A model generated the notes under the pieces. It was not told where the DNA came from, searched no databases, and saw only the letters and a program-made list of their open reading frames with translations. A program made the translations under genes and the position numbers. A DNA stretch of 64,000 bases from Candidatus Thalassolituus haligoni (GTDB lineage Bacteria; Pseudomonadota; Gammaproteobacteria; Pseudomonadales; Oceanobacteraceae), in NCBI RefSeq assembly GCF_041222825.1, contig NZ_CP139482.1:3076001-3140000 (forward strand), in the 5' to 3' direction. Of the stretch, positions 27,678 to 36,256 are shown piece after piece. Position 1 is the first letter of the stretch. Each line of letters opens with the position of its first letter.

Positions 27678-29033
27678 CTACGGCAGCAAGCCATTGATAA
27701 AAATCAGTCCGACGGCAACCGGCGACACGTAGCGCAACATAAACATCCACAAGCCAAACAGAACGGGAGATTGTATACGCGCCTCGGCACCAATCGCTTC
27801 GCGACTCATAAACCAGCCAACAAAAACGGCGATGAGGATACCACCGAGCGGCAGCAAAATGTTAGAGGTGAGAAAATCCAGCGTGCCAAAGAAGGTTTTG
27901 CCAAACAGGGTAACCTCAGACCACTCATTAAAAGAAAGTACCGTACCGAACCCCAACAACCAGGACAAACCACACACCACCACCGTCGCCTTGCCACGGG
28001 AAATCCCCTTTTCCACCGACCAGGCAACCGCTGGCTCAGCAATGGAAATGGCCGAACTCCAGGCCGCAATCGCAACCAGAATAAAAAACACCGTACCAAT
28101 CAGATCCCCGGCAGGTAACGCAGCAAACGCAACGGGCAACGTCTGAAACATCAAACCAGGCCCGGCACCAGGTTCAAGGCCGTTGGAAAACACCACGGAA
28201 AACACCACCACACCGGCAACCAGAGCCACCAGGGTATCGAGGAACCCAACCGCCAGTACCGTCCTCCCCAGTGATGCCTGCCTCGGCATATAGGCACCAT
28301 AAGCCATGATCGCCCCCATCCCCAGACTCAGGGTAAAAAACGAATGGCCCAATGCCACCACCACACTGGTAGTGCTTAATTTGCTGAAATCCACAGTAAA
28401 CAGAAAGGCTATTGCCGCCCCAAAACCCGGTGTTGTTAAGGCGTAGCCAAACAGCAGTATCAGCATCATGAACAACAGTGGCATCATCAATCGCACACTG
28501 TTTTCCAGCCCCTTGTGTACCCCGCGAGAGATCACAATCCCCGTCAGAATAATGAACAGGGTATGCAGTAACAGCAACAGTCCGGGGCTACCCAGCATGC
28601 CGCCAAATTCATTACCTGCCAGCTCAGCATCCGCACCGTCAAAAACACCGCTTGCCATTTTCACCACGTAGGCCAGCGTCCAGCCCGCAATCACGCTGTA
28701 AAACGACAGAATAAAAAAACCGGAAACCGCTCCCATCCAACCAATACTGCGAAAAAAACGCGGGGCATTTTGCTCGTCAGTCATCTGCCGCATGGTATTG
28801 ATAGGGCTCATCCGTCCTTTACGCCCCAGCAGTACCTCCGCCATCATCACCGGAATACCGGCGGCAAGAATACACACCAGGTACACCAGAACAAACGCTC
28901 CACCGCCATTTTCTCCCGTGATATAGGGAAACTTCCAGATGTTACCGAGACCAACTGCTGAGCCAGTAGCCGCCAGAATAAACGTCCAGCGGTTGCTCCA
29001 AACGCCATGCATACCGGTTTTATCTGAATTCAT
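27678..29033 (-). CDS. Sodium-dependent transporter, NSS (SNF) family
   Basis: Inner-membrane Na+-coupled amino-acid or amine transporter, 451 residues with about 11-12 hydrophobic segments. TM1 carries the NSS signature SNRWTFILAATGSAVGLGNIWKFPYITGENGGGAFVLVYL (residues 14-52), containing the unwound GSAVGLGN Na+ site. Later SFFTLSLGMGAIMAYGAYM (TM6) and ISIAEPAVAWSVEKG are also typical. The substrate is not predictable. It is inserted between ratA and smpB, which are usually adjacent in Pseudomonas. Confidence 0.92.
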   Translation of the reverse strand: MNSDKTGMHGVWSNRWTFILAATGSAVGLGNIWKFPYITGENGGGAFVLVYLVCILAAGIPVMMAEVLLGRKGRMSPINTMRQMTDEQNAPRFFRSIGWMGAVSGFFILSFYSVIAGWTLAYVVKMASGVFDGADAELAGNEFGGMLGSPGLLLLLHTLFIILTGIVISRGVHKGLENSVRLMMPLLFMMLILLFGYALTTPGFGAAIAFLFTVDFSKLSTTSVVVALGHSFFTLSLGMGAIMAYGAYMPRQASLGRTVLAVGFLDTLVALVAGVVVFSVVFSNGLEPGAGPGLMFQTLPVAFAALPAGDLIGTVFFILVAIAAWSSAISIAEPAVAWSVEKGISRGKATVVVCGLSWLLGFGTVLSFNEWSEVTLFGKTFFGTLDFLTSNILLPLGGILIAVFVGWFMSREAIGAEARIQSPVLFGLWMFMLRYVSPVAVGLIFINGLLP

Positions 29034-29179
29034 GTTATTCTTCTCTGCTTGATCCGTGGCTGTATTGTTAAAGATTTATTCGCCTGCCTCAAGTTGCAGA
29101 ACCGCAAGAGCCAGGCCCTTTCGCCACAGTGTCCGACCGGACAAGCCCCACACCGCCCAGAGACATCCTTGTTGACAGT

Positions 29180-29662
29180 ATGAGTACCAAAAAAAAGCCA
29201 AAAGCCTCCAGCCCAACCATCGCCCTGAACAAACGGGCTCGCCACGACTACTTTCTTGAAGACAAACAGGAAGCAGGCCTTGTGCTTAGTGGCTGGGAAA
29301 TAAAAGCACTACGGGAAGGCAAGTGCCAACTGCTGGATTCATACGTCACCTTTCATAAAGGCGAAGTGTGGCTCACCGGTGCCCTGATCACCCCTTTGCA
29401 TCAGGCATCCACCCATGTCGTTGCGGAACCCCGGCGCGAACGCAAACTGCTGCTCCACGCTCGAGAAATCGAAAGACTGGAGCAAAAAGTGCTGGCCAAA
29501 GGTTACACCTGCGTATGCACCGCCCTCTACTGGAAAGGCCACCGGGTCAAGGCAGAAATTGCCCTGGCCAAAGGTAAACAATCCCACGACAAGCGCGCCA
29601 CCAGCAAAGACCGAGACTGGGCCAAACAAAAAGAACGCATCATGAAACACTCGGTGCGCTAA
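29180..29662 (+). CDS. smpB: SsrA-binding protein SmpB
   Basis: tmRNA partner for rescue of stalled ribosomes; 160 residues from the ATG at 29180, the family length, although the ribosome site is weak and an in-frame ATG at 29129 exists. Core motifs: [57 protein letters not shown], and the basic tail [26 protein letters not shown] that enters the decoding site. It sits directly upstream of ssrA. Confidence 0.96.
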   Translation: MSTKKKPKASSPTIALNKRARHDYFLEDKQEAGLVLSGWEIKALREGKCQLLDSYVTFHKGEVWLTGALITPLHQASTHVVAEPRRERKLLLHAREIERLEQKVLAKGYTCVCTALYWKGHRVKAEIALAKGKQSHDKRATSKDRDWAKQKERIMKHSVR

Positions 29663-29680
29663 CCCGTTAAAAATCCGGAC

Positions 29681-29709
29681 TTGGCAAATCGACTCGCGGA
29701 ACGTATAGT
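29681..29709 (+). promoter_or_regulatory. Candidate promoter of ssrA
   Basis: TTGGCA (29681-29686), exact 17-base spacer, TATAGT (29704-29709), just after smpB. The predicted start near 29716 would leave a 5' precursor extension of about 145 bases before mature tmRNA. A closer promoter could exist; I saw none as good. Confidence 0.5.
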
Positions 29710-29860
29710 CCCGCTCTTGCTGCGCAGAACACCGCGCCGTAAAAAACAGTCTGAAGAGGAACCCCGGTAAGTTAAGGGAACCAAGCCGGTACAACGGCAT
29801 CCAATCTCCAGACTGAAGGGGCATTAGCCCTGGGCTCACAGCCTGAGCAACACCGATTTC

Positions 29861-30217
29861 GGGGATGATCTGGATTCGACGTTGATTACAAAGCTAGTGG
29901 TGCATGCCGAGAGGGTAAGACGATCTCGTAAATCAACGTTTTACATTTATATAGTCGCAAACGACGAAAACTACGCACTAGCTGCTTAATTGCAGCTTAC
30001 CTCTGAACCCCGGTGCCTATAACAGGGGGACGAGGGCTAAGCCCTATAGGATCGCTTGGATGCTTCGCTCGGAGTTGAAGAGCTAAACCGAATCGAGCTC
30101 GTTCTGAACGCCCTGCCCCTCGGGCCGTGACGAACTAAATTAATAGAGACGGCTAAGCATGTAGATCTCCTAGTGGAGGATTGGCGGACGCGGGTTCAAA
30201 TCCCGCCATCTCCACCA
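29861..30217 (+). ncRNA. ssrA: Transfer-messenger RNA (tmRNA)
   Basis: 357 bases. The 5' end GGGGATGATCTGGATTCGACG and the 3' end GGTTCAAATCCCGCCATCTCCACCA form the tRNA-Ala-like half (CCA encoded at 30215-30217). After TATAGTC the tag frame is GCA AAC GAC GAA AAC TAC GCA CTA GCT GCT TAA (29957-29989), giving ANDENYALAA. The TTCGGGC-type and other pseudoknot-like stems follow. With SmpB it frees stalled ribosomes and tags the peptide for ClpXP, and here FtsH, degradation. Encoded directly after smpB. Confidence 0.97.
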
Positions 30218-30220
30218 AAC

Positions 30221-30258
30221 AAAAAACCCTAATAGATTAATTCTATTAGGGTTTTTTT
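30221..30258 (+). terminator. Intrinsic terminator of ssrA
   Basis: CCCTAATAGA / TCTATTAGGG, a perfect 10-bp stem with a 5-base loop, flanked by A6 and T7, beginning 4 bases after the tmRNA CCA. Confidence 0.93.
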
Positions 30259-30301
30259 ATTGCCGCACTCTCAAATATACCTTTGTGCCTACATTTTGAC
30301 T

Positions 30302-30309
30302 ACACCAAC
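30302..30309. repeat. Left 8-bp target duplication of the IS66 element
   Basis: ACACCAAC, identical to the copy at 34005-34012 on the far side of the element. Confidence 0.9.
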
Positions 30310-30335
30310 GTAAGCGCTCAATAAACCCCATCTAA

Positions 30336-31633
30336 CAGGCTGTTGAAATTCTTATTCGCTTTGCCGACAGAAGCTTTTCAACCCGATAAATCACGCGTAT
30401 CTGATTGTTTTCTGAGTGATTTTTTCGCTGGAAACGGGATTATCCATCCCGTTTCCGGCCATCAGACGGATTGACCCTGTAACTTTGCCATTCGCACCAG
30501 GTTGTAGGCCATCATGGTCATCTCAAGAACGCTGTTGACCTTCGCCAGTCCTCTCACTTTTACCTGCCGTAAGTGGCCAACGGTCTTTCCCCAGCCGAAA
30601 GGCTCCTCGACACGTTTACGCACAATCTGGCTGGCGACATAACCCGCTTTATGACTGGTTCGACCATCGATGGCTGAGCCGCCGGGCCGTTTGTCATTTC
30701 GGGCAACATAGGGGGTGATCCGGTGCTTCCTGCATTCCTTCACAAACCCTTTGGTATCGTAGTTTTTATCCGCGCCCACGGTCTTACGATGAGCCCCCGG
30801 CAATGCTTTCAGAAGCGTCAGGGCGACTTCCCTTTCCGCTGTTCCGGTCGCCAGACTGGCTTGTGTCGCCACGATCAAACCATTCCGGTTTTCCATGACC
30901 GTATGTCCCATGAAAGACAATCGGGCTTCTTGTCCTTTGGACTTTTTGAACAACCTCGCATCGCGGTCAGTGGTCGATTCATGCGTATCATTGCTGCGTT
31001 TGGTACCACGAAAATTCTTTTCCTGATTGCGTCCGGAAGGCCCTTCATCCTGATCATGATCGTCATCCGGGTGCTTCGGCCGAAAACTCTTTTGGGAAGC
31101 CCAGGCCTGTATCAGAGTGCCATCGACACTGAAATGATCGTTCGACAGGAGCTTTTGTTTTTGGGCCGAGGCAACCACTTCGGCCAATAATTCGGTGCTG
31201 ACGTTGTGGTGGATCAAGCGGTCCCGATTGACGCTGAAAGTCGAATGATCCCAGACCGGATCATCAATGCTCAGGCCGACAAACCAGCGATAGAGCATGT
31301 TGTACTGAATCTGCTCAACCAGTTGCCGCTCACTGCGAATACTGAAGAGGATTTGCAGCAGCAAGGCTCTCAATAAACGCTCTGGAGGAATGGATTCCCG
31401 CCCACGCTCGGAATAGATCAAGCTGAGCTTCCAATCGATGTGGGTGAGCGCCTGATCGAACAGGATTTTGATGGACCGTAAAGGGTGATCGTGTGGAACC
31501 AGCTCATCCAGTTTGATGGTGGTGAACAAAGGTTCTTGAGTAATGTCAGCGCCACGCATGGGAGTCCGGGAATTCATTGAAAAAGAGCATCTTACCGAAG
31601 CCGGTAGACATCAGGAATAAAATCAACAGCCTG
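30336..31633 (-). mobile_element. IS5-family insertion sequence nested in the IS66 element
   Basis: 1298 bp. Ends CAGGCTGTTGA (30336) and TCAACAGCCTG (to 31633) are perfect 11-bp inverted repeats. It is flanked by CTAA on both sides (30332-30335 and 31634-31637), a 4-bp duplication that fits the YTAR target of IS5. It carries one transposase gene on the minus strand. It sits just inside the left inverted repeat of the IS66 element, upstream of tnpA, so it may cut IS66 expression off from its own promoter. Confidence 0.92.
30462..31577 (-). CDS. IS5-family transposase
   Basis: 371-residue DDE transposase. The N-terminal DUF772-type domain includes PLRSIKILFDQAL, SIPPERLLRALLLQILFSIRSERQLVEQI and WFVGLSIDDPVWDHSTFS. 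The catalytic aspartates are probably in FSVDGTLIQAWASQKSF and VGADKNYDTKGFV, with the glutamate in KRVEEPFGWGK near residue 335. The frame is complete, so the enzyme may be active. It is transcribed away from the IS66 genes. Confidence 0.9.
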   Translation of the reverse strand: MNSRTPMRGADITQEPLFTTIKLDELVPHDHPLRSIKILFDQALTHIDWKLSLIYSERGRESIPPERLLRALLLQILFSIRSERQLVEQIQYNMLYRWFVGLSIDDPVWDHSTFSVNRDRLIHHNVSTELLAEVVASAQKQKLLSNDHFSVDGTLIQAWASQKSFRPKHPDDDHDQDEGPSGRNQEKNFRGTKRSNDTHESTTDRDARLFKKSKGQEARLSFMGHTVMENRNGLIVATQASLATGTAEREVALTLLKALPGAHRKTVGADKNYDTKGFVKECRKHRITPYVARNDKRPGGSAIDGRTSHKAGYVASQIVRKRVEEPFGWGKTVGHLRQVKVRGLAKVNSVLEMTMMAYNLVRMAKLQGQSV

Positions 31634-31691
31634 CTAAAATCACTACTCAATTCATTCTAAGCTGTCTTCAAATTCTTCAACGAGACAGCTC

Positions 31692-31991
31692 ATGACTAAA
31701 TCCGAACAATGGCAGCAGCACATCAACCTTTGGCGTACCAGTGGTTTATCCCAGGTCGCCTTTTGCAAACAACACAACCTTGCTATGCATAACCTTCAAT
31801 ATTGGCGTAAACGTTTATCGCCCGGTGCTGAGCCGGTGGTGGACAAGCCAAAGGCTTTGATTCCAATCACCGTGACCTCACCCTCTCCGGCGCGGTTAAG
31901 GTTGGGTGCACACGTCATCATTGAGCTACCAACTGAAGCCTTACCGGATCTGTTGCTGGCATTAAAAGATCGAGGGCTTTTATATGCTTAG
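31692..31991 (+). CDS. tnpA: IS66 accessory protein TnpA
   Basis: 99 residues, IS66 Orf1 type with a helix-turn-helix: SEQWQQHINLWRTSGLSQVAFCKQHNL then YWRKRLSPG. In IS66 elements it is required together with TnpB and TnpC. Its stop overlaps the tnpB start by 8 bases (ATG at 31984), the usual translational coupling. The IS5-type insertion ends 58 bases upstream and may have removed the native promoter region from contact with the left end. Confidence 0.88.
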   Translation: MTKSEQWQQHINLWRTSGLSQVAFCKQHNLAMHNLQYWRKRLSPGAEPVVDKPKALIPITVTSPSPARLRLGAHVIIELPTEALPDLLLALKDRGLLYA

Positions 31992-32340
31992 GCCCAGTGC
32001 AGCGGTTCAGGTATATTTATACGCAGGCACCGTGGACATGCGCAAGTCGATTAATGGCTTGTCGGCATTGGTCGAGCAAGAGCTGGAGCTTAGTCCTATG
32101 GCCAATGCTCTGTTTGTCTTTTGTAATCGCGACCGGGATAAAATCAAGTTACTGTACTGGGAGCGCAATGGCTTTGTGCTCTGGTACAAACGCCTGGAAA
32201 AGCAGCGCTTTAAATGGCTAAAACCGACCGACAGCGCCGCCATCTGTATTGACGGCTATCAACTGAATTTATTATTGGACGGTCTGGATATTTTTAACAA
32301 TAAACCGCATGAAACCTTATTTTACACTGCCATGAATTAA
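31984..32340 (+). CDS. tnpB: IS66 accessory protein TnpB
   Basis: 118 residues, IS66 Orf2 family, with the hallmark YLYAGTVDMRKSINGLSALVEQEL, ALFVFCNRDRDKIKLLYWERNGFVLWYKRLEK and RFKWLKP. Its biochemical role is unknown, but it is needed for IS66 transposition. It is intact, coupled to tnpA and followed by tnpC after 23 bases. Confidence 0.93.
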   Translation: MLRPSAAVQVYLYAGTVDMRKSINGLSALVEQELELSPMANALFVFCNRDRDKIKLLYWERNGFVLWYKRLEKQRFKWLKPTDSAAICIDGYQLNLLLDGLDIFNNKPHETLFYTAMN

Positions 32341-32363
32341 CCAGGGTTGGTATACTCCAACCC

Positions 32364-33974
32364 ATGAAAACACCACCGACGGATCACTTACCTGATGACA
32401 TTTCTGCTCTAAAACAACAGCTTTTAGCGCAGCATCAATTATTGGAAGAAAAAAATAATCAGTTAAAAAATAAAGAACAATTAATTAACCAAAAACAATC
32501 ACGCATCCAGTTTTTGGAAGAACAGATCATTCTGTTTAAGCAGCGCCAGTTTGGTAAAAGCAGCGAAAAAAGTGATCAACAAGTCGAACTGTTCGATGAG
32601 GTTGAATGCGAGGCCGATGCCTCTGCAGCGGATACGGCCGAGTCGATAGACGCCGAATCCTTACACTCGGAATTACCCCTGGCTGAAACACCCAAGCCCG
32701 TTAAAAAAACATCCGGCCGTAAGCCTTTACCGGCTGAATTACCCCGTGTACGCATTGAACATGATCTTCCTTTGGCCGATAAAATCTGCGCCTGTGGTTG
32801 CACCAAAAAACACATCGGCGAAGACACCAGCGAGCAATTGGATATTATTCCGGCGGTGGTTCAAGTCTTGGTGCATGCACGACAAAAATACGTTTGCGAA
32901 GCCTGTGAAAGCGGCGTGCAGATGGCCGCTTTACCGACGCAGCCAATCCCTAAAAGCAATGCCAGCCCAGGCTTACTGGCGCACATTGCTGTGGCCAAAT
33001 ATCAAGACGGATTGCCACTCTATCGAATGGAAACCATCTTCAAACGCATGGGCATACATTTACCGCGCAACACCTTAGCCAACTGGATGATGAAAAGCAG
33101 TGAGTTGCTGCAACCACTTTACAACCTGCTCAATGATCAATTACTTGAAAGCGGTTATATCCATATGGATGAAACCCGAGTTCAGGTCTTAAAAGAACCG
33201 GATAAAACAGCCGAAAGCCTCAGCTACATGTGGGTACGAAAAACCGGTGATCGGGAACACCCCATTATCTTATTTGATTACGCCAGTCGTCGTCGCACCG
33301 ATGTGGCCAGATCGCTGCTTGGTGATTATCAAGGCTACCTGCAAACCGACGATTATATTGGCTATCACCGTATTGGGCAGCAAAAAGGCATCGTCGCACT
33401 GGCCTGCATGGCCCATGCTCGACGTAAGTTTATCGACGCTCAGAAAGTCAGCCCAAGCCCGAAAGGAAAAGTCAGTAAAGCCGACATGGCCGTGACAATG
33501 ATCAAAGGACTGTACGTCATCGAAGCCGCGATTAAAGACCAACCAGCCGAACAGAAATATCAAATTCGACAAGAAAAAAGCCTGCCCCAGCTCAACAAAC
33601 TCAGAGCATGGCTGGACAAAGCGTTGCAACAAACCCTGCCAAAAGGAAAAACCGGCGAAGCCTTAGCCTACCTCGATAAAAACTGGGACAAACTAACGGT
33701 CTACCTCACCGATGGGCGACTTCATATAGATAATAATCCCGTCGAAAATGCTATCCGACCGTTTGCGATAGGGCGCAAAAATTGGTTATTCAGTGACAGT
33801 CAGCGTGGCGCAAAAGCCAGCGCCATGATGTACAGCCTGATAGAAACCGCCAAAGCGAACGACCTGGAGCCTTACGCGTATTTACGGAGAGTGTTTGCCC
33901 AGTTGCCGTTATGCGAAACCGTGGAAGACATTGAAAAACTGCTGCCTGAGAATATGAAAGCGGCCGTTATTTAA
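32364..33974 (+). CDS. tnpC: IS66-family transposase TnpC
   Basis: 536-residue DDE transposase. A coiled-coil N-terminus (LKQQLLAQHQLLEEKNNQLKN, then FLEEQIILFKQRQFGKSSEKS) leads to an acidic linker, a zinc-binding segment (CACGC ... CEAC, about residues 148-180) and the catalytic core with HMDETRVQVL, YLQTDDYIGY and DNNPVENAIRPFAIGRKNWLF (about 455-475). The frame is complete, so the element could be mobile if its genes are expressed. Confidence 0.95.
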   Translation: MKTPPTDHLPDDISALKQQLLAQHQLLEEKNNQLKNKEQLINQKQSRIQFLEEQIILFKQRQFGKSSEKSDQQVELFDEVECEADASAADTAESIDAESLHSELPLAETPKPVKKTSGRKPLPAELPRVRIEHDLPLADKICACGCTKKHIGEDTSEQLDIIPAVVQVLVHARQKYVCEACESGVQMAALPTQPIPKSNASPGLLAHIAVAKYQDGLPLYRMETIFKRMGIHLPRNTLANWMMKSSELLQPLYNLLNDQLLESGYIHMDETRVQVLKEPDKTAESLSYMWVRKTGDREHPIILFDYASRRRTDVARSLLGDYQGYLQTDDYIGYHRIGQQKGIVALACMAHARRKFIDAQKVSPSPKGKVSKADMAVTMIKGLYVIEAAIKDQPAEQKYQIRQEKSLPQLNKLRAWLDKALQQTLPKGKTGEALAYLDKNWDKLTVYLTDGRLHIDNNPVENAIRPFAIGRKNWLFSDSQRGAKASAMMYSLIETAKANDLEPYAYLRRVFAQLPLCETVEDIEKLLPENMKAAVI

Positions 33975-34004
33975 ATCGGTAGATGGGGTTGTTTGAGCGT
34001 TTAC

Positions 34005-34012
34005 ACACCAAC
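34005..34012. repeat. Right 8-bp target duplication of the IS66 element
   Basis: ACACCAAC, identical to 30302-30309; it shows the composite was inserted by IS66-type transposition and has not been rearranged since. Confidence 0.9.
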
Positions 34013-34144
34013 CCCATACCTTCGCTTTTTGTTTTTGTTCTGGCTAAACAAACCGAACCAGTCTGCTCTACCTGAGTCTGACCTGTATCAAGCCTAACCC
34101 CCATTGGGTACGTTATTCTGAACGTACTTACCAAGGAGAGATAC

Positions 34145-34396
34145 ATGTCCATCGAAGCCCATGACCTGCACCATGATTTTCCTGAACTGAGCGAGCAGAT
34201 TCGTGATTTGAAAATGACTGACCGTCATTTTGCCAAGCTGTTCGATGAATACGATGAGCTGGACAAGGAAGTGCGCCATATTGAAGAACAAAAAGAAGCG
34301 GCATCGGATGAGCGCCTTGAGCAATTGAAAGTGCGCCGCGTTGTTCTGAAAGACGAGCTCTATGCCATGCTGAACCAAGCCGCTGCCAACTCCTGA
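34145..34396 (+). CDS. YdcH-family (DUF465) small helical protein
   Basis: 83 residues, two long helices forming a hairpin: PELSEQIRDLKMTDRHFAKLFDEYDELDKEVRHIE and ERLEQLKVRRVVLKDELYAML, the DUF465 signature. Function unknown; widespread in proteobacteria. A strong AAGGAG ribosome site precedes the ATG. It is the first host gene after the IS66 element and has a good terminator downstream. Confidence 0.9.
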   Translation: MSIEAHDLHHDFPELSEQIRDLKMTDRHFAKLFDEYDELDKEVRHIEEQKEAASDERLEQLKVRRVVLKDELYAMLNQAAANS

Positions 34397-34463
34397 TATC
34401 GCTGGCAAAGGTCACCAGTAGTTGCTGAAGGCAGTGTAAAAACACTTTTCAACGACCGTTTGA

Positions 34464-34488
34464 CGCCTCGCGCTTGCGAGGCGTTTTT
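34464..34488 (+). terminator. Intrinsic terminator after ydcH-like gene
   Basis: CGCCTCGC-GCTT-GCGAGGCG followed by TTTTT: a perfect 8-bp stem. It separates this gene from the convergent tadA. Confidence 0.92.
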
Positions 34489-34530
34489 AGTTTTACTGAC
34501 TCTGATTTTACTGATCCTGGTTTGACGTGC

Positions 34531-35133
34531 TTATGTTTCGTGATCCCGCCCGGGTATTTCCAGAGACTGACAGGATCTATTGCTTCCTGCTTTGGCAGAA
34601 TCAGTATCGACCCCATCGTCTGCTGCAGTCGATAGCCGGGTCAATGCTCGCAGCCGTTTACGGGCGGCTCGGCGTTCAGCAAAAAAAGCTGACAACATCT
34701 GGCCACAGGCTTCGGCCAGCACACCGCTCTCAATCTGGAAAGTATGATTAAAAACAGGATTGGTGGGTAACTGCATCGCACTGTGAACAGCACCGGCTTT
34801 GGGTTCAAACGCCCCATACACCAGACGCTCAATACGACTGTGAACCAGCAAGCCATAACACATGGTGCACGGTTCCAAAGTGACATAAAGACAAGCACCA
34901 CTGAGGCGGTAATTACCGATGGCGGCGGCCGCTTCACGTACGGCCAGCATTTCGGCATGGGCACTTGGATCCAGATCGGTAATCTGGCGGTTACGTCCAC
35001 GGCCTATCACTTTGCCATCCAGCACCACGACAGCACCAACAGGTACTTCGCCGTCATCAGCCGCTTCTTGCGCCAGCGCCAGCGCCAGCGCCATGGCTTG
35101 TTCATCCCTGGTAATTATCTGCTGTGGCAACAT
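34531..35133 (-). CDS. tadA: tRNA-specific adenosine deaminase
   Basis: Converts adenosine 34 to inosine in tRNA-Arg(ACG); 200 residues. The deaminase core is intact: DPSAHAEMLAVREA (zinc His and catalytic Glu, about residues 55-70) and LYVTLEPCTMCYGLLVHSRI (the two zinc cysteines, about 83-102), with VPVGAVVV upstream. Typical proteins have about 150-170 residues; the last 35 here (from about 165, TRLSTAADDGVDTDSAKAG) are a polar extension without known motif. It lies 45 bases after exbB on the same strand. Confidence 0.94.
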   Translation of the reverse strand: MLPQQIITRDEQAMALALALAQEAADDGEVPVGAVVVLDGKVIGRGRNRQITDLDPSAHAEMLAVREAAAAIGNYRLSGACLYVTLEPCTMCYGLLVHSRIERLVYGAFEPKAGAVHSAMQLPTNPVFNHTFQIESGVLAEACGQMLSAFFAERRAARKRLRALTRLSTAADDGVDTDSAKAGSNRSCQSLEIPGRDHET

Positions 35134-35178
35134 CTATATCTATCCACCCACTAAAATGGGCGGCATGATAACCGCCAC

Positions 35179-35682
35179 TCAATCGAAAGCCAGTGCCGTT
35201 TTGAAATGACGCTTTTCGCTTTCAAAAACCCGTTTTAATACGGTTTGTGCCAATAAGCCACTGATCGCCCCCACCATCCCGGCAACGGTCGACAAAATAG
35301 CTTTAGAGATACCTGCTGCCATGGGCTTGGGGCTACCCGCTCCCATTTGTACCATCACATCAAACACTTCAATCATTCCAGTCACGGTGCCTAACAAACC
35401 CAAAAGCGGACAGATGGCAATAAACATCCGAATGGTGCTGAATCCCGAGTCCAGCCCCATCGTCAGATTGGCAATCAGCTCCTGATGGATCTGTTGCGAT
35501 GCCCAGCTATGCTTGTTGCTACGTGCTTGCCATTCCTGCAACGCTACCGAACGACGTCTCGGGTGCACAGCAAATACATACAAAATACGTTCGATCAGAT
35601 AAGCCCAGAGCAAAAAGATCACCCCCATAATGGGGTACACCACCTCGCCACCGCGTTCCAGAAACAGGATTACTTCTTCCAT
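35179..35682 (-). CDS. ExbB/TolQ-family proton channel protein (orphan)
   Basis: 167 residues with three membrane segments: VVYPIMGVIFLLWAYLIERIL near residue 12, FIAICPLLGLLGTVTGMIEVF near 85 and ILSTVAGMVGAISGLLAQTVL near 128; the GLLGTVTGM motif is diagnostic. ExbB forms the stator channel that uses proton-motive force to energise TonB. It is the short form typical of the second ExbB of TonB2-type systems. No exbD or tonB is nearby, so partners must be elsewhere. Confidence 0.88.
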   Translation of the reverse strand: MEEVILFLERGGEVVYPIMGVIFLLWAYLIERILYVFAVHPRRRSVALQEWQARSNKHSWASQQIHQELIANLTMGLDSGFSTIRMFIAICPLLGLLGTVTGMIEVFDVMVQMGAGSPKPMAAGISKAILSTVAGMVGAISGLLAQTVLKRVFESEKRHFKTALAFD

Positions 35683-35841
35683 CGCCCAATATGCTCCGGC
35701 GTTTATTTGAAGTAATCAGATTATCTCTTTTCGAGATAAGGGAAAGATGCAATTGATCACAGCTTGAAGAGCGTCATGTCTGGTCACAAATTAATCAAAT
35801 CGTCATTACTCTGTCACTGAAACTGTGATGCAATTCCACCG

Positions 35842-36201
35842 TTAGCCACCGGATTTTTTCACCGTAAAACCCCGTTTGCTCAGCTCGGAGACCAGCAAAT
35901 CCCGCTGCTCTCCCTGAATTTCAATCACGCCATCCTTGAGTACCCCACCTACGCCACATTTCTTCTTCAACTCTTTGGCAAGCGTCTTGAGTTCGGCACC
36001 GACCAGCGGAACACCGGTCACCAGGGTAACCACCTTACCGCCACGTCCTTTGGTCTCACGTGCCACTCTCACAATGCCATCGCTCTGAGGTTGCTCCGGT
36101 TCACCGCAGCAACACTGCTCAATAGGTTCCCGACAGTCCGGGCAGGTACGCCCGAATTCGGTGGAATACACCAGTCCACCACTGCTTTGTTGTTTGGCCA
36201 T
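35842..36201 (-). CDS. yciH: YciH/SUI1-family translation initiation factor-like protein
   Basis: 119 residues. The C-terminal SUI1/eIF1 domain reads VRVARETKGRGGKVVTLVTGVP, LKTLAKELKKKCGVGGVLKDGVIEIQGEQRDLLVSELSKRGFTVK. The N-terminus carries a cysteine cluster, GRTCPDCREPIEQCCCGEPE, possibly a zinc-binding knuckle. E. coli YciH influences start-codon fidelity. It is a single gene upstream of the histidine kinase on the same strand, with 55 bases between. Confidence 0.92.
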   Translation of the reverse strand: MAKQQSSGGLVYSTEFGRTCPDCREPIEQCCCGEPEQPQSDGIVRVARETKGRGGKVVTLVTGVPLVGAELKTLAKELKKKCGVGGVLKDGVIEIQGEQRDLLVSELSKRGFTVKKSGG

Positions 36202-36256
36202 GTTATTTCCCGTTGTTGCTGCCGCAACGCTAAATCATTCGTGCGCTTTCGGCAAA

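Larger units (their letters stand above)
30310..34004 (+). mobile_element. IS66-family insertion sequence, interrupted by an IS5-family element
   Basis: Left end GTAAGCGCTCAATAAACCCC (from 30310) and right end, read inward on the minus strand from 34004, GTAAACGCTCAAACAACCCC are clear inverted repeats continuing CATCTA. They are flanked by the identical 8-bp duplication ACACCAAC (30302-30309 and 34005-34012), the duplication size of IS66. Inside are tnpA, tnpB and tnpC. Removing the nested 1298-bp element and its 4-bp duplication leaves about 2393 bp, normal for IS66. The insertion lies about 50 bases beyond the ssrA terminator. Confidence 0.93.
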
